Source: Phaeospirillum sp.
GTDB taxonomy: Bacteria > Pseudomonadota > Alphaproteobacteria > Rhodospirillales > Magnetospirillaceae
Length of the DNA stretch: 64,000 nt
Direction of reading: 5' to 3'
NCBI GenBank assembly: GCA_030651575.1
Contig: JAUSFB010000073.1
Span: 186,001 to 250,000 of the forward strand
The position numbers and the translations under genes are program-made. The notes under the pieces were generated by a model. The model was not told where the DNA came from. It was given only the letters and a program-made list of their open reading frames with translations, and did not search any database. Below, in pieces: positions 34,288 through 43,407 of the stretch. The stretch's first letter is position 1; the number at the start of each line of letters is the position of its first letter.

Positions 34288-35172
34288 TTACCTGGCGGGC
34301 TCGACGAACTCGACAGCGCTGGGCTTGACCTCGGGATCGGCCTTTTTACCTTCGTCGCCGACCGGGCCGGCCGCGGCGGGAGCCGATGAAGACTCCGGCT
34401 GGCCGGTGGTGGTGGAAACCGGATGAACATCCCGCGCCGGCCGCTGCCCCCGCAACGAGGAGGCGATGGACGCCTCGCGAGTCTGGCGATAGAGGCTGCG
34501 AATGGCGGCGTATTCGTCGAGCGAGGTCCGCCGCAGCTCCTTAATCGGGTCGAGATACTGGGTCCGGGTGTCCAGCGTTTCGGCCCCCATCTGGGCCATG
34601 CCGAACGCGCCCAGCCCCTGGGCCGCCATCACCATTCCGGTGGGATGAGCCCAATTATCAGCCACCTTGCCGACGCCATCGCGCAGATTGGACGGGCCGA
34701 AGAACGGCAACATCAGGTAGGGGCCTTCCTCGAACCCCCAGACTCCCAACGTCACGCCGATATCGGTCTGATGCGCTTTGGCGCCGCCGCTCTCGGCCAC
34801 GGCGTCACGAAAGCCCAGCATCCCGAAAGTAGAATTGATCATGAAACGGCCCAGCGCGTCGGCGGCGGCGGCGGGGTTGCCCTGAAGCAGGTCGTTGCCA
34901 GCGACATAGGGCTCTTCCAGATTGATCAGGAAGCTGTGAAGAGCCTGGCGGAACCAGTTGGGGAAATATTCGCGATACCCCTCGGCGACCGGCGCCATGA
35001 TGGCGTCGTCGAGATACATGTTGACGTCGAAAATGGTGCGATTGGCCGGCTCCAGCGGATCGTTGACGGCCAGGGCCTCCGCCCGTTCCTCCGGATCATC
35101 GGGAAGAGTGGCGCAGCCTGCCAGGATCATCATCGCCATGACGGCGGCCAAGGATACCAAACGACGCACCAT
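34288..35172 (-). CDS. mlaA: MlaA/VacJ family outer membrane lipoprotein
   Basis: A 294-residue lipoprotein with lipobox ILAGC and the VacJ pattern NDPLEPANRTIFDVNMYLD, then FLINLEEPYVAGNDLLQGN, FMINSTFGMLGFRDAV and TLGVWGFEEGPYLMLPFFGPSNLRDG. In the Mla system it removes phospholipids from the outer leaflet of the outer membrane. The last 70 residues are a disordered Pro/Ser/Ala-rich tail not needed by the family. The mlaBCDEF genes are not nearby. It is read divergently from the HTH protein gene. Confidence 0.93.
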   Translation of the reverse strand: MVRRLVSLAAVMAMMILAGCATLPDDPEERAEALAVNDPLEPANRTIFDVNMYLDDAIMAPVAEGYREYFPNWFRQALHSFLINLEEPYVAGNDLLQGNPAAAADALGRFMINSTFGMLGFRDAVAESGGAKAHQTDIGVTLGVWGFEEGPYLMLPFFGPSNLRDGVGKVADNWAHPTGMVMAAQGLGAFGMAQMGAETLDTRTQYLDPIKELRRTSLDEYAAIRSLYRQTREASIASSLRGQRPARDVHPVSTTTGQPESSSAPAAAGPVGDEGKKADPEVKPSAVEFVEPAR

Positions 35173-35350
35173 TTAACGCCCCCTCCTGCCGGACAATATC
35201 GGCCGGATGTGTCGTTCGCACGGACCGGCATGAAGAGTCAAGAGCCGTCCACGTATTGACCCGGCGACACGGATCGGTTGGACCTGACCGCCGGCTTGCG
35301 CTAGATTCCCGGCTTGACCACGACGGTCGCGGCTCGGGGAGGAGCTAAGG

Positions 35351-36913
35351 GTGCGAGAGGCGGCGAAAAACCAGGACGACGCCCGGCGCGAGGCCCCGCA
35401 GCCGCAGTCCCCCGCTGCCTGGACCGCCATCGCCGAGACGGCCGACGAAAACCGCGCCAAGCCGTCCGGCCCGCTGCGCCTTCGCCAGATGGCCGAGCGC
35501 CTGCGGTCCCTCGGCCGCCGGATCGCCGCCGGATCCTGGGCCGACCGACTTGGCCTCTGGCGGGCCGTGCTGGATCAGGCGGCGAAGACGCTTCACTTCC
35601 CCGAGGTCACCGCCCAGGCCCCCATGCAGGCCCTGCCCCAAGCGACGCCGCCCCCGCCGGCGGAACCCCTGGACCCGGCCCATGTCCGCGCCAAGGTCGA
35701 AAGCATCATGGCGCGCCTGCCCCCCCGGGGAGACCCCACGATCCCGGCCAACCTTCAATCATTGGGACGATTGCTGACCGATTGTCCGCCCACCGACGAC
35801 TTCAACGCGACGGACATGCTGCACGACTGCTTTCCACGCGGCACCCGCAATTCCGACAGCCGCGTCCTGATGGCCATCGCCCGTAACCTGACCCGCGCCT
35901 TCGGCCGCTCCGGCCGCCTGCCGCTCACCAGCGGCAAGGCCTGGACCATGATCGATCCCGAACTGTTTTCCGAGGAACTGGCGGCCCAACTGGCGGCGAT
36001 TTGCAGTTTCGTCCTGAACTGGCAGGCGACGGAGAAAGATTTCCTGATCCTGGAATTCGCCGAGGTCGAACTGATCGAATACCTGTTCGAAAACCTGCAC
36101 CCCCGCCGTCATGCCGGCCTGATGATCAAGGTGATGGACTTCAAGGTTCTGTCCCTGCGCCGCATGGGCCTGCTGCGGCGGATTCCCGCCCGTATCCGCC
36201 GCCGCATTCATAACGCCCACGGCGCCAATCCGGCCGGGCTGCGGGACTATGTGGACGACACTATCGCCCTGCTGGACTATTTCGCCCGCCCGGAAAGCTT
36301 TTCGGCGGTTGCCGCGGCAGCCCGAACCGCCCGCGCCGAGTTGGAGAAGATCGCCACCCATCTGGCCGGCGCCGCGCCGCCGGAAGCCCTGTCGGCGACG
36401 GCTCCGCTTCACCCGGTGATGCGCGGCCTGGGAACGCCGCAACCTTCGCAACCGCTTCCCTCCCGCTCCGTCGCCACCGCCGAGCCAGCGCCGCCGCGTC
36501 AGATGACGCCGCCGGAAGCGCCGACGCGCCGACGCTTCACCAAAAAACAGAAGACCGAAGCCGTGATGCGGTTGCTTCAAGGCGAGGAACGCGACTGGGT
36601 CGCCATTTCAATGGGCGTCGGCCCCGCCCTGCTGACCCGGTGGCAGGACGCCTTCCTCAACGGCGGCAGCGCCGCCCTGGCTCCGACCGCCAAAGCCCGC
36701 GACAGCCGCGAACCGTCGGTCGACGACCTGAAGGATAAGCTTCACGCCCTGATCCGGACGGTGGAGCAACTGAGCAACCAGATGTCCCAGACCCCGGCCA
36801 CACTCGCCCTGCCCGCCCCGCCGCCGGAAGCGAAAAAGCCAGCCAAGGCCGCCTTGGCCCTGCCGCCGCCCGCGCCGCCCGCGAAATCCCGACGCGGCAA
36901 ACGGTCGCCATAG
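35351..36913 (+). CDS. Uncharacterised protein with C-terminal transposase-like helix-turn-helix
   Basis: A 520-residue protein starting with GTG behind GGAGGAG. The middle part (about 120-340) is helical and unrecognised, with FNATDMLHDCF, SFVLNWQATEKDFLILEFAEVELIEYLFENLHPRRHAGL. A Pro-rich linker leads to RRFTKKQKTEAVMRLLQGEERDWVAISMGVGPALLTRWQDAFLNGG at about 393-440. That segment is the HTH pattern found at the start of IS3/IS630-type transposases. A short coiled coil and a Pro/Lys-rich basic tail follow. There is no transposase catalytic domain and no flanking inverted repeat, so this looks like a host DNA-binding protein that took over an insertion-sequence HTH. Confidence 0.7.
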   Translation: MREAAKNQDDARREAPQPQSPAAWTAIAETADENRAKPSGPLRLRQMAERLRSLGRRIAAGSWADRLGLWRAVLDQAAKTLHFPEVTAQAPMQALPQATPPPPAEPLDPAHVRAKVESIMARLPPRGDPTIPANLQSLGRLLTDCPPTDDFNATDMLHDCFPRGTRNSDSRVLMAIARNLTRAFGRSGRLPLTSGKAWTMIDPELFSEELAAQLAAICSFVLNWQATEKDFLILEFAEVELIEYLFENLHPRRHAGLMIKVMDFKVLSLRRMGLLRRIPARIRRRIHNAHGANPAGLRDYVDDTIALLDYFARPESFSAVAAAARTARAELEKIATHLAGAAPPEALSATAPLHPVMRGLGTPQPSQPLPSRSVATAEPAPPRQMTPPEAPTRRRFTKKQKTEAVMRLLQGEERDWVAISMGVGPALLTRWQDAFLNGGSAALAPTAKARDSREPSVDDLKDKLHALIRTVEQLSNQMSQTPATLALPAPPPEAKKPAKAALALPPPAPPAKSRRGKRSP

Positions 36914-36914
36914 C

Positions 36915-38879
36915 CTACGCCTCGCCGGTCCGCGACCACGCCCGCAGCCATTCCGCCACGCTCCAGGCCTGGGCGGTGCAGCCGCGCGGCAGGTGCGGTG
37001 CGGCGCCATCGAACACCTCGGCGACGGTACCGACGCAAAATTCGCTCAGATGAGCCTCGAACCCGGTCAGGAAGGCGCGCGCCCCCACCCGGTCGCCGGG
37101 ATGCAACTTTAGCCAGGCATCGACGAAGGGGCCGATCAGCCAGGCCCAGACCGTGCCGCGATGATAGGCGAAGTCGCGGGAATGCAGCCCGCCGGAATAG
37201 CTGGTCTGGTAATCCCCCGCCGCCGGGTCGAGAGACCGCAGGCCATGGGGCGTCAGCAGGCGCTGGCGCACCACCTCGACCACCGCGTCCCACCGGTCCG
37301 GGTCCAGCACCGCATTGGGCAGCGATACCGCCAGAATCTGATTGCAGCGGCAGGTCGGGTCATCGGCCCCATCCTCGCCGTCCACCACGTCGAACAAATG
37401 CCCGGCGGCCGGATTCCAGAAGCGGGCGTTGAACGAGGCCCGCGCCCGATCGGCATCGGCCTGGGCCTGGGCGCCGCCAGCGGCGTCGCCCTCCTCGGTC
37501 AGCCAGCGGGCCATCAGTGACAGGGCGTTGTGCCACAGGGCGTTGATCTCCACCGCCTTGCCCCGGCGCGGCGTCGCCGAGTCCATCCAGGTCAGCATAT
37601 AGCCCTCGATCCCCTGCTTCATCAGGCCGTCGGCCGGGTCCATGCCGATGCCGAACCGGGTTCCGCTCCGATGCTTGTCCATGATCCGCCGCAGGGTCGG
37701 CAAGATCACCCGCAGGGTATCGCGGTCGCCCGTGGCGGCCACATAGCGGTCGAGGGCGTGAAAGAACCACAGGCTGGCATCGGCGGCGTGATAGACGCCA
37801 TCGGTACCACCGTCGGGAATATTGTTGGGGATCAGGCCGTCGCGCTCGTAGGAAGCGAAGGTGCGCAAGATCCACTTGGCGTCGTCGGGCCGTCCGGTAA
37901 CCAGGGTCAACCCCTCCAGGCTGATCATGGTGTCGCGGCCCCAGTCGTTGAACCAGGGATAGCCGGCAATGACGCTGCGCACATCGTCGCCCACCGCATT
38001 GGCCCGCGCCACCAGATCGTGACGGCCGCGCGGGTCGAACAGGAAGGCGTCGGCGGCGGCGACCAGCAGCGCCGCCACGCCGTCACGGCAAGCGGGATGA
38101 GCATGGGCGATCAGACGGCGGCGGCGCTCGGCCTCGGCCGCCAGTGCCTGATCGGCGGTCAGGGCCAGAGCGGTCGGCCAGGGCTCGGCCGAGGCCACCA
38201 GACTGGCGCCGTCGGCTCCCAACGCCACCGTCAACACGCCGGGGCTCCAGACCGGACCCTTGGGAACGTAATCGCGCTCGGCCTCGATGGGATAGAACGC
38301 CTCCTCGGTACGGCCGCCGTCCAAGGACAGGTTCCAGGACGCGCCGCGCACCGCCAGCCGCAGCGGCGGATACGGCCCCTGGGTCACCTCGACCCGGTCG
38401 CCATCCGCATGGACCACCGACGGCATGTGCAGCGGTTGATCGGCCTGACCGTCATTGCCGCGAAAATGCATCCACGGCCGGATCTCCAGCGAGACCGGAC
38501 CGTCGCCGGCCAACTGGCGATACGCGATGACCGTGGTGTTCTGGCGGTAGGGCATCGCCACCCGGCGCTCCAGCACCAGACCGTCGCGCTCGAACCGCCA
38601 GACCGGCAGCCCGGTTTCCAGGCGGAATTCGACGGTGCAATCGGCGAACAGGGCAAGACGCGAACCATCGGCCAGACGCACCGTCTCGTCGATGCGGTCG
38701 AGCAGGATGGTGCGGCCGAACCGGGGCAGCGCCGCCACCAGCAAGCCGTCGTGACGGCGGCTGACGCCGCCGGCCAGGGTGCCGGACGCATAGCCGGCCA
38801 GCCCGTTGGCGATCATCCATTCACGACCGCTGGCGTCGGACGGAGCCTGCACGGGGATGCGGATCTGAGCCTGGTCCAT
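36915..38879 (-). CDS. Glycogen debranching enzyme (amylo-alpha-1,6-glucosidase family)
   Basis: About 654 residues. The N-terminal beta-sandwich domain (GREWMIANGLAGYASGTLAGGVSRRHDGLLVAA) and the GH133-type (alpha/alpha)6 catalytic barrel are both present. Catalytic-domain motifs include PWFNDWGRDTMISLEGL, DASLWFFHALDRY, GYMLTWMDSATPRRGKAVEINALWHNAL and the late YHRGTVWAWLIGPF. It hydrolyses alpha-1,6 branch points in glycogen. The ATG at 38879 has GGAG upstream; the longer frame to 39059 is not needed. It converges on the HTH gene with one base between stops. Confidence 0.92.
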   Translation of the reverse strand: MDQAQIRIPVQAPSDASGREWMIANGLAGYASGTLAGGVSRRHDGLLVAALPRFGRTILLDRIDETVRLADGSRLALFADCTVEFRLETGLPVWRFERDGLVLERRVAMPYRQNTTVIAYRQLAGDGPVSLEIRPWMHFRGNDGQADQPLHMPSVVHADGDRVEVTQGPYPPLRLAVRGASWNLSLDGGRTEEAFYPIEAERDYVPKGPVWSPGVLTVALGADGASLVASAEPWPTALALTADQALAAEAERRRRLIAHAHPACRDGVAALLVAAADAFLFDPRGRHDLVARANAVGDDVRSVIAGYPWFNDWGRDTMISLEGLTLVTGRPDDAKWILRTFASYERDGLIPNNIPDGGTDGVYHAADASLWFFHALDRYVAATGDRDTLRVILPTLRRIMDKHRSGTRFGIGMDPADGLMKQGIEGYMLTWMDSATPRRGKAVEINALWHNALSLMARWLTEEGDAAGGAQAQADADRARASFNARFWNPAAGHLFDVVDGEDGADDPTCRCNQILAVSLPNAVLDPDRWDAVVEVVRQRLLTPHGLRSLDPAAGDYQTSYSGGLHSRDFAYHRGTVWAWLIGPFVDAWLKLHPGDRVGARAFLTGFEAHLSEFCVGTVAEVFDGAAPHLPRGCTAQAWSVAEWLRAWSRTGEA

Positions 38880-38936
38880 GGATGGCACTCCAATAGGAAG
38901 ACGGTCCAGCGTGCCGCAGGCCCCGGCGGGTGTCCA

Positions 38937-38958
38937 GGGGCAAAACGGAGTTTGCCCC
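38937..38958. other. Hairpin in the gap upstream of the debranching enzyme
   Basis: GGGGCAAA (38937-38944) pairs with TTTGCCCC (38951-38958). It lies about 60 bases upstream of the debranching enzyme start, in a 259-base gap that otherwise shows no gene. Confidence 0.4.
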
Positions 38959-39138
38959 TTCGGGACGCGCCCGAAACATGACGGCCGGCCATCTTGATTC
39001 TTCTCGAATTCAGAATTCACCGGCCTGAATATGGCCGGACGACCATCACCCCTCGTCACGCACCGCCATTACTTGTTATTGTGCATCGCTGAATCTTTGT
39101 GGTTCACCTGATGTCGATACACAATGGAGGTATGAGGC

Positions 39139-39888
39139 ATGGCGCGGATCGCGGTGGTGGAGGACGAGGCGCCTCTGCGGACGGATCTGGTCGAATACCT
39201 GTCGGCTTGCGGGCACGACGTGGTGGGATGCTCGGACGGCAAGGAACTGGACCGCAGCCTGGACGATCGGGTCATCGACATCATCATCCTCGACGTCAAC
39301 CTGCCGGGCGAGGGTGGCTTTTCCATCGCCGGCCGGCTGAGATCCCATTCCGAGGTCGGCATCATCATGCTGACCGCGCGCGGTCTTAACGTCGACCGCG
39401 TGGTCGGGCTTGAGGTCGGCGCGGATGTCTACATGGTCAAGCCGGTCGAGCTGCGCGAGCTTGAGGCCCAGGTCCGCACCCTGGCCCGCCGCATGCGCTC
39501 GGCCCCGCCCACCACCAACCCGCCGGCTGCGGGCCGGTCCGAACTTGACGGAGAATTCTTGACGCCGCATCCCTCGACGCCGCCCACCGAATGGATCTAC
39601 GACCAATTGACCTGGACCCTGATCTCGCCCGAAGGCAAGTCCATCAAGCTCACCGGCAACGAGCGGGTGTTCGTGTCGCTGCTGGTCACCCGACCGGGCG
39701 AGCCGGTTTCCCGCGACGAAATCTTCCGCGCCCTGGGTAAACGAGGCTGGGACCCCGCCGACCGCTCGGTGGATTCCATGGTGCGCCGGCTGCGGGCCAA
39801 GGGCGAAGAAGCGTTCGGCTGCGTCCTGCCCATCGAATCCGTTCACAGCATCGGATACGCCTTCGCCGCCGCCGTCGGGCTGCGCTGA
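39139..39888 (+). CDS. OmpR-family response regulator
   Basis: A 249-residue two-domain regulator. The receiver domain has the acidic pair (VVEDEAP), phospho-accepting Asp in IIILDVNLPG (about residue 53), Thr in MLTARG and Lys in YMVKPVE. A 40-residue Pro-rich linker precedes a winged-helix domain (IKLTGNERVFVSLLVTRPGEPVSRDEIFRAL, RSVDSMVRRLRAK). GGAGG upstream supports the start. It lies six bases before the REC-kinase gene, so that kinase or the one at 42256 may phosphorylate it. Targets are unknown; the whole signalling set downstream is a candidate. Confidence 0.92.
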   Translation: MARIAVVEDEAPLRTDLVEYLSACGHDVVGCSDGKELDRSLDDRVIDIIILDVNLPGEGGFSIAGRLRSHSEVGIIMLTARGLNVDRVVGLEVGADVYMVKPVELRELEAQVRTLARRMRSAPPTTNPPAAGRSELDGEFLTPHPSTPPTEWIYDQLTWTLISPEGKSIKLTGNERVFVSLLVTRPGEPVSRDEIFRALGKRGWDPADRSVDSMVRRLRAKGEEAFGCVLPIESVHSIGYAFAAAVGLR

Positions 39889-39893
39889 GCGCC

Positions 39894-41216
39894 ATGACAG
39901 AATCGCGCAAGCTGGTCTTTCGTGACCGTGGCCCTCCGGCCGCCGCAAGGCCCGCCGCCGAGCCCTGGACCGTCCTGGTCGTCGATGACGACGAGCAGGT
40001 CCACGAGATGACCCGGCTTTTGCTCCGCGACCTGGAGTTCGACGGCCGCCCGTTCAAGTGCGTCAGCGCCAATTCAGCCGCCGAGGCCGCGGCTATCCTC
40101 GCCCTGGCCCCCGAAATTCCGGTGGTCCTGCTGGACGTGGTGATGGAAACCCCCGATGCCGGCCTCCGGCTGGTCCGCCACATCCGCGAGGAATTGAACA
40201 ACCCCCGCATCCGCATCATCTTGCGCACCGGCCAGCCCGGCGACGCGCCGGAGCGCGAGGTGGTTCTGGCCCATGACATCAACGACTACAAAAGCAAGGC
40301 GGACCTAACCGCCCAAAAGATGTTCACCGCCCTGATCGGCGCCCTGCGCGCCTGGCGCGACATCACCACCATCGCCGACCTGAATCAGGCGCTGTCGGAC
40401 CTCAACGCCAGCCTGGAGCAAAAGGTGACCGAGCGCACCCGCAAGCTGGAGGACAGCACCGAGGCGCTGACCCGGTCCAAGCTGCGCGCCGAGACCGCCC
40501 TATCCCGCGAGACCGAAGCCAAGCGCCAGTTGCGGCAATTCCTGTCCATGGTCAGCCACGAATTCCGCACTCCGTTGGCGATCATCGATTCCTCGGCCCA
40601 GATGCTGCGCCTGCATGCCGAAAAAGGCGATCCTTCCAGCCTGCCGCGCATCGACACCATCCGGGGCGGCGTCCAGCGGCTGCTCGGCCTGATCGACACC
40701 TGTCTGGCCGACGAACAGTTGGACAGCGGCCGAATCGTCCTGCACGAAAAGGCGTTCGACCTGACCACGATGATCGACGTCGCGATCGCCCACCACCGGG
40801 TCGCGGCCCCCTCGCACTCCTATGCAACCAAGCTGGAATCGCCGCTGATGGTCTGGGGCGACCCCGGCATGGTGGGGCTGGTGATCAACAACCTGCTGGG
40901 CAACGCCATCAAATACTCGCCCGAAAACACCGAGATCCGCATCATCGCCCGCCACGAAAACGGTGATATCGAGCTGAATGTGATCGATCAGGGCATCGGC
41001 ATCCCGGCCGAGGACCTTACGGCCATATTCGAACGCTTTCACCGCGCCTCCAACGCCAGCGGCATTCCCGGCTCTGGCATCGGGCTGCATATGGTCCACC
41101 AGATCGTCGAGATGCATGGCGGCTGCGTCGGCGTGCAAAGCTATGTCGGCAAGGGATCGTGCTTCACCGTCAGGCTGCGGCCGGTCCCGAACCAAGCCGC
41201 GGAGAAGACACCTTGA
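39894..41216 (+). CDS. Receiver-histidine kinase hybrid
   Basis: A 440-residue cytoplasmic protein. The N-terminal receiver domain (VLVVDDDEQVHEMTRLLLRDL, Asp in VVLLDVVMETPDAG, ILRTGQPGDAPEREVV) is of the kind usually paired with DUF3369 or output domains. A coiled coil (QKVTERTRKLEDSTEALTRSKLRAE) leads to a HisKA domain with FLSMVSHEFRTPLA and an HATPase domain with NLLGNAIKYSPENTE and GSGIGLHMVHQIVEMHGG. With input through its own receiver domain, it probably relays phosphate from another kinase. The receiver is strikingly like that of the REC-PAS-GGDEF protein at 43408, so one kinase may feed both. Confidence 0.9.
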   Translation: MTESRKLVFRDRGPPAAARPAAEPWTVLVVDDDEQVHEMTRLLLRDLEFDGRPFKCVSANSAAEAAAILALAPEIPVVLLDVVMETPDAGLRLVRHIREELNNPRIRIILRTGQPGDAPEREVVLAHDINDYKSKADLTAQKMFTALIGALRAWRDITTIADLNQALSDLNASLEQKVTERTRKLEDSTEALTRSKLRAETALSRETEAKRQLRQFLSMVSHEFRTPLAIIDSSAQMLRLHAEKGDPSSLPRIDTIRGGVQRLLGLIDTCLADEQLDSGRIVLHEKAFDLTTMIDVAIAHHRVAAPSHSYATKLESPLMVWGDPGMVGLVINNLLGNAIKYSPENTEIRIIARHENGDIELNVIDQGIGIPAEDLTAIFERFHRASNASGIPGSGIGLHMVHQIVEMHGGCVGVQSYVGKGSCFTVRLRPVPNQAAEKTP

Positions 41217-41296
41217 GCGCCCCCCTGGCCGGGTGCTACCGTCACCGGCGCCCCTTCTTGTCCACAACCCGACGCGCCCCGAGATAGGTGCCCAGA

Positions 41297-41842
41297 ATGC
41301 TTGCAAAATATTACAGGTCCTTCAAGAACGACCTCGACCAGCGGGGCATCATATTCTCATTCTCGGGCTACATGTCCGAAGGCATCTTGTATTCCCTCGG
41401 CGCTGCGTTGCGCCAGAAAATGGCCCTGGAAGACACCAATGTGGGCACCGTCAAAAAGGTGTTCTCGGTATTCGTCGAGCAGGCCCAGAACATCATCCGC
41501 TACTCGGCCGACAAGGTGGGCGACAGGACGTCCAGCGAACTGTCGTCGGGTATGGTCACCATCGGAACCGAAGGCGGCCGCTTTTTCATCGTCTGCGCCA
41601 ATGTGGTGCTCGCCGTGGACGAGCCAAAACTGCGCGAAAGGCTGGAATGCCTACAGAAAATGGACAAGGACGAAATCAAGGCCTACTACAAGGAGCAGCT
41701 GCGCGAAGCCCCAGAGGAGCAGAGTCGCGGCGCCACCATCGGCCTGATCGAGATTGCCCGCCGGGCCAGCGAACCCATCGAATTCGATTTCGATCGCATC
41801 AGCGACGAGACGTTTTTCTTCTGCATGAAAGTATCCATCTGA
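41297..41842 (+). CDS. siaB: SiaB-like protein kinase (DUF6272)
   Basis: A 181-residue GHKL-type kinase-like protein of the SiaB family. FSFSGYMSEGILYSLGAALRQKM begins it, and VFVEQAQNIIRYSADK holds the Asn of the ATP-binding N-box. In Pseudomonas, SiaB phosphorylates SiaC and so keeps it from activating the diguanylate cyclase SiaD. The next gene here is a SiaC homologue. The ATG at 41297 has AGGTG upstream; GTG at 41288 is an alternative. It is the third gene of a six-gene signalling run. Confidence 0.85.
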   Translation: MLAKYYRSFKNDLDQRGIIFSFSGYMSEGILYSLGAALRQKMALEDTNVGTVKKVFSVFVEQAQNIIRYSADKVGDRTSSELSSGMVTIGTEGGRFFIVCANVVLAVDEPKLRERLECLQKMDKDEIKAYYKEQLREAPEEQSRGATIGLIEIARRASEPIEFDFDRISDETFFFCMKVSI

Positions 41843-41849
41843 GGTGGTT

Positions 41850-42242
41850 ATGGAGAATCTCAAGATAGCCGCCACCGAGCGTTCGCCCGAGGTGGATTTC
41901 GATTTCGAGCACGGCGCTCTCAGCCTACGGGGAGAGTCCTATCCGGAGGACGCGTCCACCGTGTTCGGCCCAATCTTCAGCGCCCTGGAGTCCTTCCTGG
42001 CGACGGTCGGCGACCGTGAAATCCGCATCGATTTCGACCTGACCTATTTCAACAGCTCCAGTGCCAAGGCGTTGATGAATATGTTCCAGCGCCTCGACCA
42101 CGCGGCGGCGGCGGGCGCCCGGATCAAGATCACCTGGTTCTTCGCGCCCGACGACGACACCATGAAGGAGTTCGGCGAGGACTTCAGCGAAGACCTGGAA
42201 CACGTCGCCTTTAATCTGATCGCCATCGAAACAGCGGCCTGA
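41850..42242 (+). CDS. siaC: SiaC-family regulatory phosphoprotein (DUF1987)
   Basis: A 130-residue single-domain protein of the DUF1987/SiaC family. RSPEVDFDFEHGALSLRGESYPEDA, IRIDFDLTYFNSSSAKALMNMF and KITWFFAPDDDTMKEFGEDF are typical. The phosphorylation site in SiaC is a Thr in a Y-x-N-T-S-S segment. Here the segment is YFNSSSAK (66-73), so Ser69 is the likely acceptor. Unphosphorylated SiaC binds and activates the diguanylate cyclase partner. GAGG five bases before ATG 41850 sets the start. It overlaps no gene but follows siaB by seven bases. Confidence 0.87.
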   Translation: MENLKIAATERSPEVDFDFEHGALSLRGESYPEDASTVFGPIFSALESFLATVGDREIRIDFDLTYFNSSSAKALMNMFQRLDHAAAAGARIKITWFFAPDDDTMKEFGEDFSEDLEHVAFNLIAIETAA

Positions 42243-42255
42243 GGTCGCAGAGACG

Positions 42256-43287
42256 ATGGCCGACTTCAACCTCTTCGATGCGGAGGAAAAGACCCTCGAA
42301 CAGGCCGAGGAGTTGCGTCACGGCATGGCCGACGCGCCGGCGGCGATCAGGGACGGCCTTGCCACCCTGATCGATTCCTACGGCCGCAGCGTGCGCGAAC
42401 AGCGCCGTCTGGTCCGGGTCAGCGACCGGTTGCAGGCCCAGCTGGCCACCGTCAATCACGAACTGGGCAAGCGCAAGGCCGAGGCGGAACAGGCGCTGGA
42501 CGATCTGAAATCCGCTCAGGAATCCCTGGTCCAGGCGGAAAAGCTGGCCTCGCTCGGCGCCCTGGTCGGCGGCGTCGCCCACGAGATCAACACCCCGGTT
42601 GGGATCGCCCTGTCCTGCGCCTCCCACCTCGCCGACGCCACCCAAGACATCAAAAAGCTGTTCGAGGCCGACGATATCGGCGTCGACGACTTCAAACGCT
42701 ACATGGCCACCGCCATGGACACCACCAGCCTGATCCTGTCCAACTGCGAACGCGCCGCCCAGTTGATCCGCAGCTTCAAGCAGGTGGCGGTCGACCGCAC
42801 CAGCTCGGAACGTCGCGACTTCGACCTGTGCGCCTATATCCGGGAAACCCTGGCCAGCCTGGGACCGCATCTGCGACAGGCCGGCCACACCGTGTCCATC
42901 GACTGCCCCGGCGGCATCACCATGACCAGCTATCCCGGCGCCCTGTCGCAGGTTCTCAGCAACTTTGTGATGAATTCCCTGGTCCACGGCTTTGAACCCG
43001 GCCAGATCGGCGAGATTCGCATCGAGGTCGATCAGGTCGAGCCCGATCAGGTCCGACTCACCTACGCCGACACCGGCAGAGGCATCCCGGACCAGAATCG
43101 CGGCCGCATCTTCGACCCGTTCTTCACCACCAGACGCGGCATCGGTGGCTCTGGCCTGGGGCTGCATATCGTCTACAACCTCGTCACCGGTCCGCTGGGA
43201 GGCAACGTCTCCGTCGAATCCCCCGCCAAGGGCGGCACCGCCTTCGTCGTCACCGTTCCCCAGGTAACGGCCTCCCCCACCGTCTGA
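42256..43287 (+). CDS. Cytoplasmic histidine kinase
   Basis: A 343-residue kinase with no membrane segment and no recognised sensory domain. A helical N-terminal region (about 1-95) is followed by HisKA with LASLGALVGGVAHEINTPVGIAL and HATPase with NFVMNSLVHGF, DTGRGIPDQNRGRIFDPFFTTRRGIGGSGLGLHIVYNLV. The H-box type is like those of kinases acting with REC-GGDEF or NtrC-type partners. It sits between siaC and the diguanylate cyclase and is the likely donor for the cyclase receiver domain. It may take the place of the SiaA sensor missing from this locus. Confidence 0.9.
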   Translation: MADFNLFDAEEKTLEQAEELRHGMADAPAAIRDGLATLIDSYGRSVREQRRLVRVSDRLQAQLATVNHELGKRKAEAEQALDDLKSAQESLVQAEKLASLGALVGGVAHEINTPVGIALSCASHLADATQDIKKLFEADDIGVDDFKRYMATAMDTTSLILSNCERAAQLIRSFKQVAVDRTSSERRDFDLCAYIRETLASLGPHLRQAGHTVSIDCPGGITMTSYPGALSQVLSNFVMNSLVHGFEPGQIGEIRIEVDQVEPDQVRLTYADTGRGIPDQNRGRIFDPFFTTRRGIGGSGLGLHIVYNLVTGPLGGNVSVESPAKGGTAFVVTVPQVTASPTV

Positions 43288-43407
43288 CTCGCAACGTTTC
43301 GTCACCAGATGCGGCAATTGGCCGGTGGCGTCGCAGGGGCTGCCATGCGACGCTGGCATGTGGGAATGGGAGGGAAGTGTCGAGCCCAGGAAAGGGGCTG
43401 CTTGAAC

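Noticed and set aside
31997-34426. An 809-codon plus-strand open frame
   Set aside because: It mirrors the NIT chemoreceptor and has no domain signature or ribosome site.
35351-36913. Full insertion sequence around the HTH protein
   Set aside because: No DDE catalytic residues, terminal inverted repeats or target duplications were seen at the edges.
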